Of a stretch of DNA of 64,000 nt, positions 20,961 through 29,604 are shown piece after piece. Made by a program: the position numbers and the translations under genes. Every line of letters begins with the position of its first letter. Position 1 is the first letter of the stretch. Where the stretch lies: contig JAGKQI010000090.1 of NCBI GenBank assembly GCA_018806915.1, forward strand, positions 2,232,001 to 2,296,000, written 5' to 3'. The notes below the pieces were generated by a model. It made no database searches, was not told the origin of the DNA, and saw only the letters and a program-made list of their open reading frames with translations. Origin of the DNA: Phytophthora colocasiae (taxonomy: Eukaryota; Oomycota; Peronosporomycetes; Peronosporales; Peronosporaceae).

Positions 20961-22448
20961 TTACGCGTCAATGCGCAGGTTCTGCACGGCCTCGTCTAGT
21001 GACGTGTCGACGCCGTTGTTGCCTTCTGCACTGCTAGTAGATTTGGCACCGCTGTCGTCCGAGTGCGGGTGGAGACCGTCGTCCAGGCCGGGGATGCCCT
21101 GCTGAACTTGATGATGGTACTCCATACTCGCCAGGTCGTCGTCATGACCCACGAGACTGCCGCTGGAGCCACCAAGGTAGTCGTTTCTCTGGTGGATGCG
21201 CTTGTGCTGGACCTTGAGTCTCTTAGTGCCGATCTGAAAGCCGTTCATGCTGGCAATGGCCGCGTCAGCAGCATCTGCGCTGTCATAACTCACGAAGCCG
21301 AAGCCCTTGCTCTCGCCCGTTATCTTGTCCATATAAACCTTAGCGCTAATGACAGTTCCGAACGGCGCGAAGGCTGTGGCCAAGTCAGCGTCCGTCAGAT
21401 CATGAGGCAAGTGGTAGATGAAGAGATTGGCACCCGTAGGTCCTTCCAACTGACTGGTCGTTCGCGACGCCTTGGCTGCTGCATCGACACCTTGACCCTG
21501 CATATCCAATCCACCAGCTTGCATGTCGAAGCCACCGGGGGCTCCGACATTCGGCAAACCACCAAATCCGTACGGACTGGCACCGGCAGCGAAGCCGTAC
21601 GGGTTGTAGTACATGAACGAGTTCGTGGGACTTCCAGGGCCGCCAGTAGTAGCTCCGACAGGTGATCCAAGTCCAGCAACGTTCGGGTTCAATCCAGCCG
21701 CGGCTTGAGCTCCAAAAGCCTGCATCTGCTGCATGTACTGCTGCTGTAGTTGTTGTAGTTGCGGGAACGCCAAACCAGCGCCAGGAGGCAGCGGCCAGTA
21801 CGCGTTGGCGGCTGCTGCCAAGTTCCGAGCTCGCTGGAGACGCTGACGACGACTGTCTGCGAATTTCACTACCAAAGGCGACGTGCCTCGATCCATCGTG
21901 ACGTTCCCGTTGACATCTTCAATAGCAGCGAGAGCTGAGCTGCGTTCCTTGAATTTCAGAAAGGCACAGCCCTTGCTTTGTCCTGTAGCTGGGTGACGGA
22001 GAATGTAGACTTCTTCAATTGTTCCGAACAGCTCAAAGACTTCACGGATGGCTGCTTCATCCGCTGTCTTGGGGATCATTCCAATGAAGAGTTTATGCTC
22101 TTGGGAAGCCCCAGCCTGGCCTTCAGCCGGACGCACCTGCAATGGGTTAATACTCTGAGGCAGTGTGACCTTGTTGTGCAGCTCCTGCACGGCCTTCTCG
22201 GCCGCATCTCGCGTAAAGTACGAGGCAAAGGCACAGCCGCGATGCGCACCCGTGATCTTGTCTCGGATGATTACCAGGTCCTCCAGAGGGCCAAAGACCT
22301 CTAGAACAGGGCGTAAGTCATCTTCTTCCATTGTACGAGGTACTTGGCCCACAAAGAGCTTCACAGGGCCGTTGTGGTCCGCATAAGCGTCGACACCGGA
22401 GATGGACGGGTCGGATTGGCCCTCAACGTCGTACTGAGAGGCGTCCAT
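20961..22448 (-). CDS. CELF/Bruno-like RNA-binding protein with three RRMs
   Basis: A 495-aa protein with the CELF (CUGBP/ETR3, Bruno) architecture: two adjacent N-terminal RRMs (~30-112 and ~120-200), a long Gln/Ala/Gly/Pro-rich linker, and a C-terminal RRM (~340-420). The RNP2/RNP1 motifs are visible: L-F-V-G-Q-V and G-C-A-F-A-S-Y; L-F-I-G-M-I and G-C-A-F-L-K-F; L-F-I-Y-H-L and G-F-G-F-V-S-Y. Such proteins bind U/G-rich elements and regulate splicing, translation or decay. ATG 22448 is preferred over the in-frame ATG at 22640: the conserved fold starts 30 residues later, and the 64 upstream residues are a Ser/Pro-rich, 5'UTR-like sequence with a TCATTTC initiator core just above 22640. It is divergent from the Cys-rich gene. 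Confidence 0.92.
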   Translation of the reverse strand: MDASQYDVEGQSDPSISGVDAYADHNGPVKLFVGQVPRTMEEDDLRPVLEVFGPLEDLVIIRDKITGAHRGCAFASYFTRDAAEKAVQELHNKVTLPQSINPLQVRPAEGQAGASQEHKLFIGMIPKTADEAAIREVFELFGTIEEVYILRHPATGQSKGCAFLKFKERSSALAAIEDVNGNVTMDRGTSPLVVKFADSRRQRLQRARNLAAAANAYWPLPPGAGLAFPQLQQLQQQYMQQMQAFGAQAAAGLNPNVAGLGSPVGATTGGPGSPTNSFMYYNPYGFAAGASPYGFGGLPNVGAPGGFDMQAGGLDMQGQGVDAAAKASRTTSQLEGPTGANLFIYHLPHDLTDADLATAFAPFGTVISAKVYMDKITGESKGFGFVSYDSADAADAAIASMNGFQIGTKRLKVQHKRIHQRNDYLGGSSGSLVGHDDDLASMEYHHQVQQGIPGLDDGLHPHSDDSGAKSTSSAEGNNGVDTSLDEAVQNLRIDA

Positions 22449-22762
22449 AGCGAAGGAGGAGGAAGACGAAGAAGGGGAAGACGTGGACGATGACACTACG
22501 CACGGCACGGACTCACAACAGACGAGGGAGACGCAGAACGCCGAGCTTCTAGGAGGGCGAGGGAGGGCTGAAGACGCGCTAATAATGAAACCAACACGTT
22601 GGTGACAAAGAGTGTGGAATGTCTTGAATTGAGTATGCATAGGATGAAATGACGTGGATTGGACAAAAAAGACAGGAATCAGAAATTGAATATGTTAAGT
22701 ACGATTTTAAATACTTAATTTTTACTTAAGAAAAAAAAATAACGAAGACCTACAGAAGCGGA
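22449..22762. promoter_or_regulatory. Shared divergent upstream region
   Basis: These 314 bp separate the two divergent starts. The CELF side has a minus-strand CGTCATTTCATC (~22645-22660), the core of an oomycete initiator. An A/T-rich patch lies at 22700-22740 in front of the Cys-rich gene. Confidence 0.4.
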
Positions 22763-23983
22763 ATGGACTCCAGTACTTCTTCACTTAAAGAAGAAGGAGA
22801 TAGCTCTCCAGTGGAGATACCGAACTATGCAACATCATCAAGTGATGGAGAAGAAGAGGCTGCGAAGTTGATAGCAGTGAAGAAACGGAGAAAAACCCGT
22901 AATTTGTCGAAAAATACGGATTCTAAGGTTAAAATGGAATCAAAAGACTTTATTAAATCTGTGAAAGCTGGAGGGAAATGCGCGGATGAAGGTTGCACGA
23001 AGAAGGCACTGCAAGGAGGCAAGTGTTTCGCACATGGAGGAGGCTACAAGTGTCAGGAAGAAGGTTGCAGTAAGCAGGCCAAAGTTAAGGGAAAGTGTCG
23101 AGCTCACAGTGTGGAGGCCAGATGCACTTATCCAGACTGTACGAAACTTGTACGAGCCAAGGGACTGTGTATTTCGCATGGAGGAGCCAAGTTATGCTCA
23201 ACTAAGGGTTGTACTAAGCACGTCAAGTCCAAGGGGAAGTGTGTAGATCATGGAGGAGGGAGGAAATGCTCTAAAAGAGGTTGTCAGAAGCTGGTTGTGT
23301 CCAACGGAGTATGTTTTGAACATGGAGGAGGGGCACAGTGCAGCTATCAAGGATGCACCAAACAAGTTCGAGCAAATGGTGTCTGTTTCCAGCACGGAGG
23401 CGGGAAACCTTGTTCGATTCAAGATTGTGTCAATCAAGCAGTTATCAAGGGATTGTGTTATTCTCACGGCAGAAATGAACCGTGTGGGCATCTTGGGTGT
23501 GAACGTGCTGCTGATCCTAATGGCTTCTGCTTCGAGCATGGTGGAACGCGGCAGTGTTCTGTGGATGGTTGCACCAAGCGAGCGCACGCTAAAGGACTTT
23601 GTGCTGGGCATGGTGGAGGGACTCAATGTTCGCATCCTGGCTGTGTGAAGCAGGCGCTTAGTCGAGGTAAGTGCTTTGAGCATCATGGCGGCACCAAGTG
23701 TGATTATGAAGGGTGTAAGAAAAGAGCTGTATCGGTTGGGAGGTGCTACGATCACGGTGGAGGGGTGGAATGTCAGCATCCAGGGTGCGATAAAGCGTCG
23801 TATCTACGAGGATTGTGCTTTGCGCATGGAGGACCGAACAAGTGCTCACAGGACGGATGTGACAAGCGAGTCAAGTCTAAGGGGTTATGTTACGCCCACG
23901 GTGGAGGGATACGTTGTTCAGAAGCTGGATGCGAGAAGAATCCAAAGGCTGACGGCAAATGCTCGGAGCATTGGAGCCTTTAA
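22763..23983 (+). CDS. Cys/His-rich tandem-repeat protein ('WRKY19-like' family)
   Basis: A 406-aa protein. After an acidic/basic N-terminus (~60 aa with a nuclear-type basic run K-K-R-R-K) it consists of about 14 tandem units of ~24 residues with the pattern C-x3/4-G-C-x-K-x5-G-x-C-x2-H-G-G. The regular Cys/Cys/Cys/His spacing implies one zinc per unit. In oomycete annotations such proteins are often labelled 'WRKY transcription factor 19' after a plant protein sharing the repeat; there is no WRKY domain here, so that name misleads. A nucleic-acid- or protein-binding nuclear role is inferred only. ORF intact; the stop is 44 bp from that of the convergent secreted-protein gene. Confidence 0.8.
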   Translation: MDSSTSSLKEEGDSSPVEIPNYATSSSDGEEEAAKLIAVKKRRKTRNLSKNTDSKVKMESKDFIKSVKAGGKCADEGCTKKALQGGKCFAHGGGYKCQEEGCSKQAKVKGKCRAHSVEARCTYPDCTKLVRAKGLCISHGGAKLCSTKGCTKHVKSKGKCVDHGGGRKCSKRGCQKLVVSNGVCFEHGGGAQCSYQGCTKQVRANGVCFQHGGGKPCSIQDCVNQAVIKGLCYSHGRNEPCGHLGCERAADPNGFCFEHGGTRQCSVDGCTKRAHAKGLCAGHGGGTQCSHPGCVKQALSRGKCFEHHGGTKCDYEGCKKRAVSVGRCYDHGGGVECQHPGCDKASYLRGLCFAHGGPNKCSQDGCDKRVKSKGLCYAHGGGIRCSEAGCEKNPKADGKCSEHWSL

Positions 23984-24027
23984 GGCTGTTCAGCCTCATT
24001 TTATTCTGTGTAGAACAGTACAAGTAC

Positions 24028-24537
24028 CTATCCCGACGATAATCCTACGCTTCCAAAGGCGAAAATCAGAACGATCGCGACAATTGTGGTGGTTGCCACG
24101 CCTTGGAAAGCTGCTACCATGACCGGATGTCTCTTCAGAAATGCCCTCACTCGTTCAACAGCTGAGCGTTTGATCTTGTCATTGTTGATCACCTTGTCAA
24201 TGCTTTTGCCGCTGAGGGATTTCTGAAGCTTCTTGTTGCTGAGGATTTTCTGCATATCCTTGTTGCTGAGAACTTTCTCTAAATTCCTGTCACTCAACGC
24301 TGTGTCAATGGTCTTGGAACTGGGGATTTTTTCAAACTTCGTGCTGTCGAGAATCTTGACGTCATTCTTTCGGAGGTTCGATGGAGTCTGCTTGAAAATC
24401 TTCTTCAAACATGACGTTATTTCCCGCTCTTCGAGTGCATGTACGTTATCGACAGAGTCTGAGTCATGGACGACTTCACTGGCGTTAGCGCTACACACCG
24501 CAAGCAGCAGTACCACGAGGAGATAGAATTGCCGCAT
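24028..24537 (-). CDS. Secreted EER-motif protein with decapeptide repeats and C-terminal TM
   Basis: A 169-aa protein. A strong signal peptide (1-19, cut near A-N-A) is followed by an acidic stretch and L-E-E-R at residues 35-38, but no R-x-L-R precedes it. The middle has four to five degenerate ~10-residue repeats (L-S-N-K-D-M-Q-K-I type, ~81-125), and the end has one hydrophobic segment (~143-165). It resembles RXLR-type effectors that lost, or never had, the RXLR, or a membrane-anchored secreted protein. The exact role is unknown. ATG 24537 begins the signal peptide. The 433 bp upstream to the next gene contain no other gene. Confidence 0.65.
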   Translation of the reverse strand: MRQFYLLVVLLLAVCSANASEVVHDSDSVDNVHALEEREITSCLKKIFKQTPSNLRKNDVKILDSTKFEKIPSSKTIDTALSDRNLEKVLSNKDMQKILSNKKLQKSLSGKSIDKVINNDKIKRSAVERVRAFLKRHPVMVAAFQGVATTTIVAIVLIFAFGSVGLSSG

Positions 24538-24970
24538 TTGATGTGGGGCTTAAGTGACAACTTGTGGTTTCCAGAGTGAGTCAGGAATCCCAACCACAAA
24601 AGTCTGCACGCCGAACATCCGGGTAGATTCAGGAGCGCATGTGAGATGGGAGGATCACGACAAAACGAGTCGTGATGTGTCATTCGTGTCTTGATGGTGA
24701 TCGCAGGCAGTGGTGATTCACGACCATTTTGAATCAAAAGGGTACCGATTTTAAAAGAAGATACTACGAGACAGTAAGTTTGACCTCTGTGTTGTCGTCG
24801 TTCTGATGAGTTTTCATTCAAAATACTAACCACAAACACATGAAAACGAAGGAGAAAGAGCGCTTTCATTTCAAAAACGAGAATAATGTATGAAAAAGTC
24901 AAAGATATGTGGAGGTGTCTACCATTTTTTTTATCAGGACTGTCTAAGAGATTGCTTACAGTCTACGAAT

Positions 24971-25975
24971 TTACTCCAGCTTAATGATCAGCTTGCCGAT
25001 ATTCTTGCGCGCGTACATGTAGTCAATGGCTTCTGGGATGCTTTCCAGTCCACGGAACTCAGTCGCGTCCACTCCAGGGTTCAGTTTTCCTTCCGACGTC
25101 AGTGTAAGCAGACGTTCAATGTGCGACGGGATGAACTTGGCGTGATTGTGCAGCAGGAAGCCACGCACACTGGCCGACTTCATCAGCAGCTTCGGGTTCA
25201 GCTGGTTCACGAGCATGGGCTCAGCCGACTTGTCTCCGTGGTAACCCGAGATGTATCCGAACACGATCACGCGCGCATGCACTGCCAGATTGTCAGTCAC
25301 CGCCTTGAACATATCTCCGCCGACTGTCTCGAACACGAGGTCGATGCCATTCGGGTATTCCTTCATCAACACTTCACCCACATCCTCCTTCGTGTAGTTG
25401 ATGACGCGGTCGCAGCCGAGTTTCTTCAGGTGTTCGACCTTCTCGTCCGAGCTGCACGTGCCAATCACGTGGTTTCCAGCCATCTTGGCCAGTTGCACCA
25501 CATACTGACCAGTTCCACCAGCAGCAGCCGAGACGAAGACTGTCTCATTGGTCTTCATCTCTCCAATCTGCTCCAGAGCGATCGAAGCTGAGATGCCGCC
25601 CACCGTCATGGTCAGTACAGCAGGGGACAGCTCCGGGGTCTTGATCAGGTTGGCCGACGGCACCTCCACGTACTCGGCGAATGCGCCAAATTTCTGGTAA
25701 GCGACAGCATCGCCCACCTTCACGTTAGTGACACCCTCTCCAACAGCAGAGACAATGCCGGCAGCTTCCAAACCGCAACCGAACGGAGGGGGCAGAGCTC
25801 CAGTGTAGGCACCAGCAGTCAAGTTGATATCCGTGGCGTTGATGCCCAAGAAGTGGTTCTTGACTACGACGTTGCCAGCTGCAGGTGTCGGGACTTCCGG
25901 GATGTCGACGATGTTGGTGGCAGCACGGAAGTCCTTGGACTTGGTGTGTACTTGGACGGACTTAAAGGACGGCAT
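24971..25975 (-). CDS. Zinc-free quinone oxidoreductase-like MDR protein
   Basis: A 334-aa medium-chain dehydrogenase/reductase. The GroES-like half contains P-F-G-C-G-L-E-A-A-G-I-V-S-A-V-G-E-G, with no zinc-ligand cysteines. The Rossmann half carries A-A-A-G-G-T-G-Q-Y-V-V-Q-L-A-K, the NADP(H)-binding loop of the quinone oxidoreductase/prostaglandin-reductase group. It likely reduces quinones or alpha,beta-unsaturated ketones with NADPH in the cytosol. ATG 25975 is chosen because the open frame upstream starts only at TTG and an initiator-like box lies at 26006-26021. Length is normal and the ORF intact. Confidence 0.9.
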   Translation of the reverse strand: MPSFKSVQVHTKSKDFRAATNIVDIPEVPTPAAGNVVVKNHFLGINATDINLTAGAYTGALPPPFGCGLEAAGIVSAVGEGVTNVKVGDAVAYQKFGAFAEYVEVPSANLIKTPELSPAVLTMTVGGISASIALEQIGEMKTNETVFVSAAAGGTGQYVVQLAKMAGNHVIGTCSSDEKVEHLKKLGCDRVINYTKEDVGEVLMKEYPNGIDLVFETVGGDMFKAVTDNLAVHARVIVFGYISGYHGDKSAEPMLVNQLNPKLLMKSASVRGFLLHNHAKFIPSHIERLLTLTSEGKLNPGVDATEFRGLESIPEAIDYMYARKNIGKLIIKLE

Positions 25976-26005
25976 TTGGGGTATGGAACTTGAGCTCTTG
26001 GACTC

Positions 26006-26021
26006 GGATCGAGGAATGACG
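26006..26021 (-). promoter_or_regulatory. Initiator-like element for the quinone oxidoreductase
   Basis: On the minus strand CGTCATTCCTCGATCC keeps the TCATTYYNC core and matches 11 of 16 Inr positions, 31 bp before the ATG. The rest of 26022-26611 shows no gene. Confidence 0.4.
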
Positions 26022-26611
26022 TACAAAATGAGACCAAGCAGCTAAAAAGTGTTGATGAAACAAAATGGACTAAAAAGAGACAAACGGGTTGACAAGCAAA
26101 CCCGGGTTTAGTTGACTTGGAATTTGTAAGTGGACCAAAACAGATGGTGTTTTGTTAATCTTGTCAAGCGACGTCAACGGGCGTCAGCGACAACTTGGAT
26201 TGCGAGGAAGCGAATTGTCGAGAAGCTTCTCCAGTAAAGGACTACGCAAGACATGGCTACATAACAGGTATGCTGGAGTGTCGATGTTCACTCCGGCATT
26301 TGTGTACATACCTGCATAGAGGTTAGAGATTGAAGGAGTTCATCAGTTTCTTGGTGAATACAACGCGAATAGACCTCAATTTTAAAGAGTTCTTCCGTCT
26401 CGGATCTAAGGTTTTGAAAGTGGTGACTATATTCTGCTGTAAAGTACCCTTCTATCAACACGTACAAGTACGTGATCAAATTCTCCCCTCGCAATCTTGG
26501 AAAGCTGTGCACGTCCTCCAAATTGGTTGACGCATCTCAAGATGCCAGCTCCATTTTCTTCCTCGCAATTCATCACTTCTCAACATCCTTAATTGAGTAC
26601 AGAAAACACCG

Positions 26612-27357
26612 ATGGTCCTCCTCGCCAAACTCTTCACCCCAATCACCCTCGGTGGATGTTCAACTCAATCACCGCGTCGTGATGCCTCCGTTAACCGTAG
26701 CCGCTTATTATGCCCAACGGGCTACTGATGGGGGTCTTCTCATTATGGAAGCCACGAATATCAGCCCCCAAGCTCGTGGTTACTACGGTTCCCCAGGTAT
26801 TTTCACCCAAAACCAAGTCGAAGGCTGGAAATTGGTGACAAAGCCGTGCATGACGTCGGTGCCAAGGCGTTTTTGCAGTTGTGGCACACTGGTCGAGTTG
26901 GTCACCCTTTGAATCAACCAGACGGAAAGCTTCCAGTATCTGCCAGTGCTGTGAGCATGGAAGACGTATCAAGCCACGCGATCACTCCTGAAGGCCGCAA
27001 AGACTACGTGACACCACTTGCATTGAAGATGGAGGAAATCCCCGGTATTATCGAGGAATACAAGGTCGCAACGAAGAACGTTCTCGCTGCAGGATTTGAT
27101 GGAGTGGAGCTACACGCTGCTAATGGATACTTACTGGAGCAGTTCCTCTGCGACAAGACAAACAAAGATCTGACAAGTATGGTGGATCGATTGAAAACCG
27201 AGCGCGTTTCATGCTTGAAGCACTTGAAGGGATACTTTCGGTGGCAGATTCGAGCCAAGTGGCCATTCGACTGTCCCCGTTTGGTGTCACGTTTGGGTGC
27301 ACGAACTCGAACCCACGTGAGACGTACGGCTACGTTATCAAGAAGTTGAACGACTAC
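26612..27357 (+). pseudogene. Old Yellow Enzyme family, 5' part, split by copia insertion
   Basis: This is the N-terminal two thirds of an OYE/12-oxophytodienoate-reductase-like FMN flavoprotein. Recognisable pieces in order: [44 protein letters not shown], then V-A-I-R-L-S-P-F-G. They lie in different frames: a shift near 26655, loss of one A near 26840 (ACAAAGCC where an AAAA is expected), and others near 27165-27210. The H-A-A-N-G-Y-L motif belongs to the substrate/flavin site. The gene then stops abruptly at 27357, where a retrotransposon begins; the continuation is at 34633. These enzymes reduce activated alkenes with NADPH. It is non-functional here. Confidence 0.9.
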
Positions 27358-27636
27358 TGTTGCGGGGAACTTGGGCGCAGCTTGAAGGAAGTAGGGTAGA
27401 AGAGAGAAAAAGAAGAAGTAAGATTAATGTTTAAGAAAGTAGATAGCTACTCACTAGAAAATAGTATGCGGCATTCAGAAACGTAGTCTAGAATTGCCGC
27501 TACCATTCATCGTACTGATGTCACAGACATTTTAGTACATTATTTATTAGAGTCAAAAATACCGTGTCTCTTCATTATTAGTTTATAGAAGACACGGTGT
27601 AGAGGTGGTCCCTGTGAACGAGCCCTAACCTCAACA
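27358..27636 (-). repeat. copia 3' LTR
   Basis: 279 bp, identical to 34354-34632 except at one base. A purine-rich word (minus strand CCAGGGAGG) just inside it, at 27637-27647, is a candidate polypurine tract. Confidence 0.95.
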
Positions 27637-28517
27637 GCCTCCCTGGATCGACATCAGGGAACATCATTGGATAATAAAATACACGTGTTTTGATTGGTCT
27701 GTTAAAACCCTGTTAAAAGTGTTCAGTCAATCCACAAAATGGCTACACGAAATCATGTATTTTTTGGTTTTTTGAAGCTCCTAGAGGCCCTACGGCCAAA
27801 CGGAGACCGGATTTGGACTCTCCTCGCCAGGGTGGTTTTCTGGCGAGGCGGAATCCAAATCATCATTTGGCCACCTGTGCACCAGGTGGCAGAATAGAAA
27901 GTGAGCCAAAACAAATTAGTTTTGACAGTCATAAATTATGAGGGTACAATTGTTGAAGTGAGACGATACATGTGGCTGTCTTTTCTGCACGTGCGTGGCA
28001 GAGCAGCATAGTTTAGGCTACTGCGTCTACATTAACCAAACGTTTAATAAATGTATGTTGATACGCTACCAGCAGGTCTACACGTGCTCTCTCCGGCTAG
28101 GAGGAGCCTGCACACTTTGCCGTGACCGCTGAGTTACTCTCATTTCCAGTTTTGCATTCTCTGGACCAGCACAGCACTTCGGCAGCCTGTACGACATCGC
28201 GCACGACTTTGGTGCCTCAACAGCCAGCAGTGGGCATCGCAACGCTTCAATCTCACAAGGTCGGCGCCATCCAGGTACTTGTGAAGACCCAGGCAGATTG
28301 GCTCGAGGCTCAGTTATTAAACGCCAGCTTTGAGGATCATGCCTCGGTCAACACAAGTGTCCCGGATGGACTCTATCGCCACTGTGCATCTCATTGCACA
28401 GGCGGCCTCAAAGCAATTACTTTCGACTCCAAGTACTCCATCGGCTGTTGATACAGCTACGATTAATTCTTCGATAATGGATTTTATTCAAGATCAGTCT
28501 ACGCCAACTACTTCAAC
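27637..28517. other. Extra 3' region of the copia element with hairpins
   Basis: Non-coding part of the insert. Contains an imperfect hairpin of GATTTGGA...CTCGCCAG with CTGGCGAGG...TCCAAATC (27812-27863) and an 8-bp-stem hairpin GCCACCTG-tgcac-CAGGTGGC (27871-27891). Short plus-strand frames at 28122-28680 are Ser/Thr/Pro-rich and may be the decayed N-terminus of the antisense ORF. Confidence 0.5.
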
Positions 28518-29366
28518 ATGCATGGAATCGACTTTGACATCAACAGTATCTACCATTCGCCGCAGCACTCGACCTCGACAACCTCCGGCCACCTTTGCCC
28601 GTCGTCCAAACAAGGGTCCAAACCCAAACGGCAACGTCGACGCAAGAAACGTCCGTGCGTACCCCAGACTTGGGGTGTAGCGTACATTAAGGACAGAAAA
28701 TTGAGTTCAACTGGTGTCTTACTCTACAGGGTTCTATGGAGGACCCACAAGCATGGCCGGTTACCACGCACTTGGGAGCCACGAGCCATGCTTGTTGAGG
28801 ACGGATTCGAAACCGCCATAAAGGTTGTGGACGAGTGGGTTGATGGAGGTCGACAAACCGATTTTTTTCAGTTCGTCAGCGAGTTGTACCCATCGGTTGC
28901 TGGTGCAAACCTGATGGGCAAGGCATGCATGTTCCTAGCGCTACAACATGCATTGCTACTTGTTGGAGAACCATTTGGAGTTCGGAATACACACATTGAA
29001 GACTTTCTCGCTACAGGTACAGAACGTGGTCAAGACCTTTCTCGTGGCATATCATGGAAAAATTTTCGGGCTTTTATATTGCAATTGCATATAGCTGGTT
29101 CGAGACTCTCATTGGAGGAAATTGAGTTCAACAGGCACCGTACTGGACACCGAGGTGTCGATGCCATAGCACGGTTGCCCTTAGAGGATTTAAGCGTCTA
29201 TTTGGTTGCTGCCAGCAACACTTTGGCAGTTGGACATGCATTTGTCCTCCAGGTCCGTGGTGCCCAGAAGACAGTTTTGGACGACTCGTCTCAGCGTCCT
29301 TTGGACAACTACGGTGAGTGGATTGACAGAGTGATGTTCGTTCGTAAAGTTGCACTTTTAGATTAA
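28518..29366 (+). CDS. Antisense chromodomain and cysteine-protease-like ORF inside copia element
   Basis: A 282-aa protein encoded opposite to the retroelement's gag-pol. A basic stretch (~36-46, K-R-Q-R-R-R-K-K-R) precedes a chromodomain-like fold (~51-108: Y-R-V-L-W-R-T-H, R-T-W-E-P-R-A-M-L, then an amphipathic helix). The second half has G-K-A-C-M-F-L-A-L-Q (Cys137), A-V-G-H-A-F-V-L (His240) and L-D-D-S (Asp255/256), in the order of a papain-like Cys-His-Asp triad. The chromodomain call is fair; the protease call is inference from spacing. The frame may once have extended upstream (28122-28517). It could be captured host or gypsy-derived sequence, a nested transposon gene, or an accessory gene of this copia lineage. 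The ORF is intact although gag-pol around it is not. Confidence 0.6.
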   Translation: MHGIDFDINSIYHSPQHSTSTTSGHLCPSSKQGSKPKRQRRRKKRPCVPQTWGVAYIKDRKLSSTGVLLYRVLWRTHKHGRLPRTWEPRAMLVEDGFETAIKVVDEWVDGGRQTDFFQFVSELYPSVAGANLMGKACMFLALQHALLLVGEPFGVRNTHIEDFLATGTERGQDLSRGISWKNFRAFILQLHIAGSRLSLEEIEFNRHRTGHRGVDAIARLPLEDLSVYLVAASNTLAVGHAFVLQVRGAQKTVLDDSSQRPLDNYGEWIDRVMFVRKVALLD

Positions 29367-29604
29367 GTTCTAAATATATTTCATTCTTGTTTCTTCACAT
29401 TTTGTTCTATTGTAAACGTAAATGTAAATTTGGCGGCTGTGTGCCAGGGAAAACTCTTTGAGTAGAAAACCTTACCGTAAGTAAATGAGAAAACCTTTTA
29501 CTGTTAAAGCTCTTAAAGGGAAAAACTCATGTTACTACGTGACTCTTTATAAGTTGTGAAGTAATATATGAATGATGAAATTTATCGTGTATTTTAAAGT
29601 AGGC

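Noticed and set aside
21063..21665. 200-aa plus-strand frame
   Set aside because: Antisense shadow of the CELF-like gene.
23198..23779. 193-aa minus-strand frame
   Set aside because: Shadow produced by the periodic Cys/His repeat on the plus strand.
22763..23983. WRKY transcription factor
   Set aside because: No WRKYGQK-type heptad; only the Cys/His repeat that gives rise to the common mislabel.
24890..25591. 233-aa plus-strand frame
   Set aside because: Antisense shadow of the quinone oxidoreductase.
27806..27891. Helitron 3' end (hairpin before CTRR)
   Set aside because: Hairpins exist but no CTRR terminus, TC start or Rep/helicase remnant was found.
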